A stretch of 64,000 nt of DNA from Capsicum annuum (lineage: Eukaryota > Streptophyta > Magnoliopsida > Solanales > Solanaceae). The stretch is from assembly GCF_002878395.1 (NCBI RefSeq), contig NC_061117.1:226079453-226143452 (forward strand). The letters are read 5' to 3'. Below the pieces are notes generated by a model. That model had not been told where the DNA came from and did no database searches. It was given only the letters and a program-made list of their open reading frames with translations. Below, piece after piece: positions 56,227 through 64,000 of this stretch (position 1 is its first letter; every line of letters begins with the position of its first letter). Both the position numbers and the translations under genes were made by a program.

Positions 56227-56930
56227 ACAACAACAACAGACCCAATATATTCCTACAAAGTAAGGTCTGGGAAGGGTAAAATATACGCAGTCCATACCAC
56301 TACCTCCGAGGAAGTAGAGAGGCTGTTTCCGATAGACCCTCGACTCAAGATAGAGAGTAGTATATCAATGTCGTAATGAAACATAAAACAAGCTGCATAG
56401 CATAACAGAAATAAGAGATAAAAAAAATAAGAACACTAAGTTTCAGAGAAATGGGAAATAAGAGAAATACGAACAATGCAGAATATGAAATAAGAACATA
56501 GATACCCATGTAGTAGTAACATGCCCTCACAAGCCTAAAACACCCACCACACCCAAACTCCGTTATCACCTAGCGATTACCTCCACACTCACCCTAGCCG
56601 TCTACCCTAATCCGCGACCTCCACACCTTCCTGTCTAGGGTCATGTCCTCAGTAATCTGATGCAGTTCCATGTCATGCTTAATCACCTCCCTCCAGTATT
56701 TCTTAAGCCTACCTCTACTCCTCTTGAAGCCATCCAAAGCTAGCCTCTCACACTTCCGAACAAGGGCATCCGTGTCCCTCCTCATCACATGCCCAAACCA
56801 TCTCAATCTTCCTTCTCGCATCTTATCCTCCACCGAAGTCACTCCCACCTTCTCCCGGATAATCTCATTCCTAACTTTATCCTCCCTAGTTAATCCACAC
56901 ATCCAACGCAGCATTCTCATTTCCGCCACC
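56227..56930 (-). mobile_element. 5'-truncated RTE-type LINE with target-site duplication
   Basis: A 704-bp 3' fragment of a non-LTR retrotransposon flanked by a perfect 10-bp duplication TTCAACTACT (56217-56226 and 56931-56940). The minus-strand frame (about 56935-56594) encodes the C-terminal tail of the polyprotein, with [30 protein letters not shown] and KVWRSRIR typical of plant RTE-like elements. The 3' end finishes in a short TTG-repeat tail. The polymerase core is absent, so it is dead on arrival. The tail frame has no stop. Confidence 0.9.
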
Positions 56931-57984
56931 TTCAACTACTAATTAAATTAAGTTAGTGTAAAAATTAAGAGTCATTATTTACTATTATTTTTACAATTAT
57001 ATGTGTAGGTTAGTTGTTGTGTTTTTGATGTGTGGCTAGTTATTACTTAAGGAAGACTAAAGAAAAAAGGAGTTTAATGTAAAAATTGACCTCTTACCTC
57101 ATTTAAAAGTAGGTGAACCTGATAATTGTGGTAATAAATGTCATTTTATTTTCTACTAGTAATTAATTAGTCTAAATTAATAATGAAAAAGTGATTAATG
57201 ATTACCCACTCAAGGACGATATTTTTTTGCTATAGTCTCATATGAAGGATCGTCAAAAACAAGGATTAAAGGAGATTTCGTTATTGTATAACTCTAAGTT
57301 GGAGCAAGTTAAGGTGTCATCAGATGTTTAACACGCGTAGTTTTACCATCACTCACCCGACAAGCCGACATTATTGATTATCCTTTTCTTATCTTGAGAC
57401 GAATAAAATATATTTATTTCTGTATAGATAAATTTTTATAGAATTTTTAAAAAAGACTTTATTTCATAAGAAAGAAAATATTTACTATCTTTGAGATCTG
57501 ATCCTATACTACTGCTCGAGACCTTGATGGATCGACTATATATCAAATCTTATAAGATATCTTAAAAGTTGGAATGAGAAGTTTGTTATACATAATTAAA
57601 TTGCAATAATTAAGAAAAATTATAGAGTCAATATACATATATAATTTATTTATTTATTTTTGAGGAAGAAAAAAATAGTAATAAGCAAAATATTGTGGAC
57701 CGCTAGAGTGTCCGTATTACGTGCTATAGTGATTAGCAAAAAAGACAAAGATAAGAACAACGTAGTTTATAGACCATTTATTTGGAATCATTTGGGGTTG
57801 GGGTGGTGGGGAGGGGCACATTTACTTATTTTAGTGTAATAATAAAGTAATAAATTTACGATATTTTCTAATCAAATATAGAATGATTGATAATGAACTA
57901 GCTATTTTATTCTACATCAGAAAAGGACTTCCACACTCTTTATTATTAAAAAAAAAAAAAAAAAGTTATTCTCAAGAAGTTTTC

Positions 57985-58217
57985 AAAATTCCTTTTTTAA
58001 AATAATAATAATTAGTGAAATTTAGTATTAACGGAAAAGATTCAAAGATAAAAATGGAATTTAAAAAATTCCATTTTAAAATTATAATAATAGTTAGTGA
58101 AATTTAGTGCTAATGGAAAAGATCATAGATAAAATGGAATTAAAAAATTCCATTTTAAAATTATAATAATAGTTAGTGAAATTCAGTACTAACGGAAAAG
58201 ATTCAAAGATAAAATGA
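57985..58217. repeat. Three ~80-bp tandem repeats
   Basis: TTAGTGAAATT(T/C)AGT recurs near 58012, 58094 and 58173. Each unit holds an AT-rich palindromic stretch around GGAATT(T)AAAAAATTCC. Confidence 0.75.
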
Positions 58218-59258
58218 ACCAAATCTTTTTATAGGCTATACAAGGCGAAATCAAGATTATATTTTTGGTTTATGATTCTGATTCTTTATTTTTATCGATT
58301 TATGAATAAATTAATCATATATTGAGATAAAAAAAATATTAATATAAATTATATAGTATGAATCAAAATTATTGAATTTTGCGAATTCATATCTACAATA
58401 GTTTGGCCCTTCGGTATAGAGTGACAAGAAGTTGTAATTTACTATTATTTTTTTGTTTAAATTAATGAAGATTCATATAGTTGATTTTTAGTTGTTTTGA
58501 CTGATGCATAATTATTTTTATCGTATAAAGTGACAACAAGTGCGAATAGTAGTAATAAAATGGAGAAATAAAGAAAAAGAGAAAGTAATATAACAAAATA
58601 AAAGATGATAGGTGTCGTTTGATAGTTGGTTTGAAGTTGAGTTATGTAGGTATTGAATCCGACATAAGAATAGCATGTTTGATAGCTAGTTCGAAAGTAA
58701 CATTTTCATGTATGAAATTAATATAATGTTTGATCTGTAATTCTAAAATCCACACAACTATTACATATATAAGTTATGAGAAAATTTACATATTATTTTA
58801 TGTATAATACAAGGTGGAATAAGTAATACATCTATAACTAATCTCTACATAACAATATTTATATAGATAATAATATATAGATCCTCACATAACAAATACA
58901 TGCGTTACTAATATCTTGGGGCAAACCTATATCCAAATTTTTGTACCCCGACACCCATTAAATTCGACGGAGATTAGGTATAATTATATAAAAAATATAT
59001 AAAATCTGATATAAGATTTAGAAAAATACCCAGTAAGCCAAGAAAATAGCTACGTGCTTTAGTTTCCAGGCAACACCTTAACGCTTTGGACGTCAATATG
59101 TGTGTTTCGAAACTTCCGTGCACCCATGACTCCTAAATCCTGAATTTGTCACTTTTAATACTTAAATAACTCTAATCAACTATCAAACGACAACCCATTA
59201 ATAAAATTACGTAGTCCTAGGGATTATCACGGGGAAAAGGAAACGAATAACATAATTA

Positions 59259-59272
59259 CTCCCTCCGTCCCA
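59259..59272 (+). mobile_element. Stowaway-like terminal sequence (relic)
   Basis: CTCCCTCCGTCCCA is the typical Stowaway/mariner MITE terminus. No matching inverted end was found nearby, so it is probably a decayed or partial copy. Confidence 0.4.
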
Positions 59273-60479
59273 AATTTACTAATTTGATTTCTCATTTTAC
59301 TTGTCTTTTTTCATCAATTAATCAAGAAGAGATAAATTTTTTCTCTCCGTGTTGTACCCTTTGCACTAATTACTTTTTCTTCAAATTAAAACGTAAACAT
59401 CATTTAATAGGGGTACTGCGATAAACTAAACATATTATTAATTGTTTTTCTTAATTAATGTGTCATCTCAGAGTAATAATTAATTAATTAATTAATTAGT
59501 GGAATCTATTAAGAGCTGGTATAGTTTAAAGAAAGAAAAGACAAAGAAAGATTAACATTTTTGTTTGTTTGTGATAATAACATGCCAATTGGGGGTTTCA
59601 TTATGGAACCAAACAATTAGTAGAATTTTTTTCTGACATCTAATTTTATAATTATTACTACTAATTAGGGTGCATTATCATTAACAGCTGACAATTAGGC
59701 CATTACATTTCTTAATTAAGTCCTAATGTCATGTGCAGTTTGTCACCTCTCCATCATAAGCGGAGACACTTTTATAAGTCCTAATGTCCAAAGCGTAACG
59801 GATCAGAGACGGAATTAGGATTTTTAATTTTATTACGAACGTAGAATTATAATTTTATTGCTTGATATGAATGAATTCTGATTAGTTGTAATATTTTTTT
59901 GTACTGTCGTTTTTCTCTTCATTACTAACTTGAGTTGCTTTAGTTGAGTTGAAGGTCTTTCAAAAACAGTTTCTCTACTTCTTAAAGATGGTAATTAACA
60001 AGTGAAATCTGAAAGGAATAATGTATATAAAAATTATACCTCTATCATACAAGATAAGAAAGATTATTTTCGACATACTTCTCATCAATAATGCCATTTG
60101 ACATTACTTGTTTTGAGATTTTTATTTATTATAGTAGTTGTTTTTTCTTTTAGTAAATTGGCAGTCCAATGTTTGGCATTTAGTAGACTGAGTCAGTAGA
60201 ATATATAGTAGTACTATTTAGAACAAGTCTCTGTCTTTTTCTACTCACACTATCTTTAATCATCCTTATCATGGGTGAAAACTTACGCGCATTTGATGTA
60301 TACATCAAATTAATATTTTTTATCATAGTTATTTAATTAAATTAAGTAAAATATATGTTGATTAATCATGATTAAGTAACATGAACTTTAAATTCAAACA
60401 CATAACATACATGTATTGACTTGATATATACATCGAGTGCGTATAAGTTTTTTCCCTTATCATGTACATCACTACACAA

Positions 60480-61010
60480 TTATTTAAAGACCGGACTAAA
60501 AAGTTTCGCTCAAAACATATTCAGATACTCATATTTCTATCAATTCAAAGAATAACACATACAGATAGTTGTAAAAAATTCTCAATTCTTTCTAATTCAC
60601 TTATACATCATAAAAAAGAACTTTGTTAGCCTCTTCAAAGCAACACAATTCATTTAATAGATCGTCATGAGGGGAACGAAGAAATTTCGTCCAAAATGCA
60701 TCTGAATGTCCACACCCCATCAATCCATGTGCTAATAGACATGAAAAATCCCCCAAAATATTATCAATTCCTGTTATTTCGCAGATATGAATAAAAAAAC
60801 CCTCCAAAGAAATACAATCTACTAAATAGATCGTCATGAGCGAACCCAAGAAATTTGATCCAAAATGCACCTAAATGCCCGCAACCCCCATCTATCCATA
60901 GGCTTAACACATTCGAAAAATCACAAAATATTCTCAATTCCAGATATTTTACTTGTATGTCTTAAAAAAACGCATCAGCCCTTCAAAGCAACATAATTCA
61001 AAGAATTTTC
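60480..61010. repeat. ~170-bp tandem repeat, about three units
   Basis: GATCGTCATGAG recurs at 60660 and 60829, and AGCAACA(C/T)AATTCA near 60639 and 60984. Units contain AAATTT(C/G)(G/A)TCCAAAATGCA and a CTCAATTC-like end. The short open frame through it is incidental. Confidence 0.7.
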
Positions 61011-62285
61011 AAATGTTCATTTATTCCCAATAACCTCGTTATATATTTAAGCTACAATTACCTATGTACGCGTTAATTATTTTGATATAACATATCTTAG
61101 CTAGAATTTATGAGTTAACATTTAATATTTGAATAGGATCAACAACTGTCAACCACCAACAAGGAGTCGCTTTGATTACGCAGTTTAGTTAGCAGGCAAG
61201 TCGTCTTCCTACATCTGCGGCTAGTAGGTAAATGAATTGTTTTGTTAAATAAAGATAAAAAAAAAAATTCTAGACTTCATTTATGAAATTATACCTCGTT
61301 TGTTGTTGTTGATGCAAGCATATAGATAGATGCACATGTAATTGGCGAAAGGAAGAATTTGAAACTTCACAGTTTCTAGTGGGCTGGTGCATAATATATG
61401 TCAAAGATAGTAAGCCCAAATTGTTTATCATATGTATGTATGTATAAACCCACTTTTTGGATGGACTTGAGTTACATAATGGGTGGTCTTGAATTTCCGA
61501 TCTCATTTAATAAAGTCTTTCAAATATAACGCTCGTTGTCCATTAGATATAAGCTATAACTATATTATGAATATACGTTAATTTTGCCTATGAAGCAAGA
61601 GCTTGAGAAATTTCGAGAAATTATGGACAACGTAGTTAGCGTATGTTGCTTGTCACGCAATTTAGCAACACGTGTATCTTTTGCGTAGGAGACAAAATTT
61701 GTAACTAGCTGAGCAGATTCACTGTATTAAAATGTCCAAAACTTCTATCTAGCTCGCAAGAAAAATAACTTATGCCGACGAGAACGAGCCAAAAGTTCAA
61801 GATCACTATTTTTTTTAAAAAAAATCTTTTATTGAGAAATTTGTTTTAAAAGTTAAAAAGTGAATTGAAGATTAACTTACGTGACAACATATAGTCATCA
61901 TTCCAATCAATTAAACGTAAAAGTAAGAGAAAGTTATAGTCATAATTTACATTTTGAAAAGCTTATATTATAATTGATATGAATGAGATATGGCAAATCA
62001 AAGCTTTTTATCACTGTTTTAAAGGACAAAATAGAATGGATTATTACACCACTATTGAACTTTATTGTCAATTAATCAATGATTATCATCTATGAAATGG
62101 AACTCTTCTTTAGGACCACCTATATATTGGCAATTGCAATGATACTCTTGTGTTATTATACCTTTGATCAATTTTTTTCCCCCCCAACATTTTCTTCTCC
62201 AAATCTTTTCAAATTTCTTTATTGTTGGAAATCGGGGCCTAGCCATGTGATCTTTTGATTACTTTAATGTGTTCATTTTAGAGAT
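61011..62285. other. AT-rich intergenic DNA
   Basis: No supported gene or recognised repeat. Confidence 0.4.
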
Positions 62286-62577
62286 AAATATCCGGTACCT
62301 CTTCGAACTATAGTCAAAGTTGTTACGACATATTCCAATTTCACAGGGGTCTTACTACCCCAGAACTTAATTTTAGCATATTTTTGTTACCCTTTTGTGC
62401 TAACGCCACATCTTTATTACATTGCCCACGTCAGCTAAAAAAATTGACAAAAGGTGTCACGTCAACTAAAAAAAATGACAAAAATACGATAAAATTTAGT
62501 TCAAGAGGTAATAGGACTTCCGTGAAGTTGGAGTATATCGTAGCAAATTTCGTCATAGTTCAGGGGATACGAGATGT
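62286..62577. mobile_element. Fold-back MITE
   Basis: The left arm (about 62286-62345, with CGAACTATAGTCAAAGTTGT and TATTCCAATTTCAC) matches the reverse complement of the right arm (about 62519-62577, ending CATAGTTCAGGGGATACGAG). The ~170-bp middle has GTCACGTCAACTAAAAAAAATG-like sequence. The target duplication is not clear. A 131-residue open frame crossing it has no domain and is discounted. Confidence 0.65.
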
Positions 62578-64000
62578 TCTGCTCTTCATGTTAATTCACC
62601 ATGAATTGATGAGTTACCTTGGTTTTCCACTTAACATAACTGTTCTTTATGACGACTTGAATCAGCAATATGAGCAAACTCACACATGCGAAATTATATG
62701 TATATTGAATTCATTTTTAAAATTTTATCGTATTAAACAAAGAAGCGGAAATTCATATAGCAAACTCCAACTTATTTAAATCGAAAACGTAATTATTATT
62801 TTTTGTATTCATTTAAATACTTTTGAGGAGAGGGGTAGACCTAAATAAAAAGATGAGGGGAAAAGAGAGGCAAAGCCTTAGTGATATTTAGATACAAAGT
62901 GAAATTGCAATCAATAGACTAGAATTTAGGTACTATAATTTTAACTTCTTTTCAATTTACTTTAAATTTGATCAACTTGAGATCGCGCAATCTATTTAGA
63001 TCTAAATAGTCAACAAAATGAAAAAAAGAAGAAAAAAATCTTGTTTGAGAATATTTACGAGGGAAGCCTCGAAAGGTATACAAGTGCAATCGGTCGAGCC
63101 TTGACCTGTTGAACGATCTCATCTCGATGCATAGATTAATCTATACTATATAGGTATACGTACAATATACCTAGAAGCAGAAACATAATATATACAAGAT
63201 ATATTTTTAGGTCTTTTGATTGATGAATATCGACATGTTCTTGGGATATTTTTTGAATGTTCTAGAAATAATGCTTATAACACTAGTCTCTTATACTTAA
63301 ATTTACTTGATTTTATCCATTTTGAAAATGTCTAAGTACCATAGTCACTCATGGAGCTACTACACTCCTCAAAAGTCAAACAACCTACAAAAGTCATGGA
63401 GCAATATGTATAGTAATATAATAAACATTACATACACATAAAGTTAGGAATTAAAATTACTTGAGTTTTGTCGAACTCATAGACAGGCTTATCGCTTTGC
63501 CCTTAATAACGGGACAAGAAAAGGTTGTAAAAGAGTGCGAATTCCAAAATTGAAGTTTACGAGTTTTGTCGATCACTCGCTTGCCATGGGACCTCTATTT
63601 ATTTATGCCATTTCACAACACATGTATAGAATTAGACTAAAATTACTGAATTCTGTCGAACACGTACAATTAATGTTTATCAGCCCTTTGTTATAAATGT
63701 TTGATTGATTTTAGAGTAAGAATCATGAGACCATAAAAAAAAAACAAAAGATCAAATCATAACCACGATTGACGGCATTTTATGACTTTATTTATTATGA
63801 TGAAACAAAAAGGATAAGCAATTTAATGAGCTGTAAAAAACAGCTTATCCAAAGTTGTCCAAACAAGAACCATATAAAGCACAATAACTAGTCTTTGTAC
63901 AGCACAAAAAGAGTCATTTTCTTGAAGTTTAAGAAAGTGTTAGCAGAATAGAACTATTTTGACAAGTTGCAATCAGAATATAGTTAAGTTTCTTTTAACG
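62578..64000. other. AT-rich intergenic DNA with a partial duplication
   Basis: No gene is supported. TAAAATTACT(T)GA(G/A)TT(T/C)TGTCGAAC occurs near 63453 and 63638, about 185 bp apart, indicating a weak local duplication (63440-63690). Confidence 0.45.

Larger units (their letters stand above)
56941..60479. other. Gene-free AT-rich region
   Basis: Both strands were read and no coding gene, tRNA or rRNA is supported. It contains the small tandem repeat at 57985-58217 and a Stowaway-like terminus at 59259-59272. Confidence 0.5.

Noticed and set aside
56010..56376. Two short plus-strand frames
   Set aside because: No domain. The second runs into the LINE 3' end and its TTG/ACA repeat tail.
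62384..62779. 131-residue frame
   Set aside because: Crosses a fold-back MITE and AT-rich DNA, with no recognisable domain.

Overview
The window is nuclear DNA of a flowering plant, most likely a Solanaceae species (Solanum/Capsicum-like). The signs are intronless clade-III BAHD acyltransferases, a five-exon group I WRKY gene, chromovirus-type Ty3/gypsy elements, Tourist- and hAT-type MITEs, a short tRNA-derived SINE and an RTE-type LINE 3' end. It is a draft assembly with three 100-N gaps (26394-26493, 33877-33976, 44716-44815). Species identity is inference.

Layout: 1-2510 is gene-free and repeat-rich. 2513-4231 is an intact BAHD acyltransferase gene with promoter MITEs and a poly(A) signal. 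4797-15508 is a tandem array of a ~182-bp satellite, interrupted by a duplicated piece of its own left flank (9105-9179) and by a 3.8-kb non-autonomous LTR retrotransposon (10285-14074). 16820-18357 is a second intact BAHD gene, followed by a truncated third copy (18785-19180) fused to satellite. 19181-37279 is more satellite: first an inverted divergent block, then a long direct array, with a degraded chromovirus (25830-34835) inside it. 38431-40990 is a BAHD pseudogene broken by a solo LTR with a perfect 5-bp target-site duplication and by other insertions. 41470-46196 is an LTR relic that contains a TIR element, which in turn appears to contain a Helitron-like segment. 46240-46752 holds small BAHD relics. 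47329-~52005 is a minus-strand group I WRKY gene of the WRKY2/34 type, with a SINE in its 5'UTR intron. 52881-64000 is AT-rich, gene-poor DNA with a long-TIR element, several tandem repeats and a 5'-truncated LINE.

How it fits together: gene, 3' flank and satellite appear to have been duplicated as blocks, giving alternating BAHD copies and satellite arrays. Two BAHD copies look catalytically intact (HxxxD and DFGWG both present) and the rest are decaying. Each copy carries the same Tourist-like MITE against its TATA box. The WRKY gene is unrelated to the cluster and is the only other convincing host gene. I see no rRNA, tRNA gene, CRISPR or prokaryotic feature.

The most interesting signals are in the satellite: conserved dyads, including a hairpin whose arms change together in some monomers, and array interruptions that fall at the same phase of the monomer. 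There are also clean nested insertions with readable target-site duplications, and C-to-T nonsense mutations across the chromovirus.
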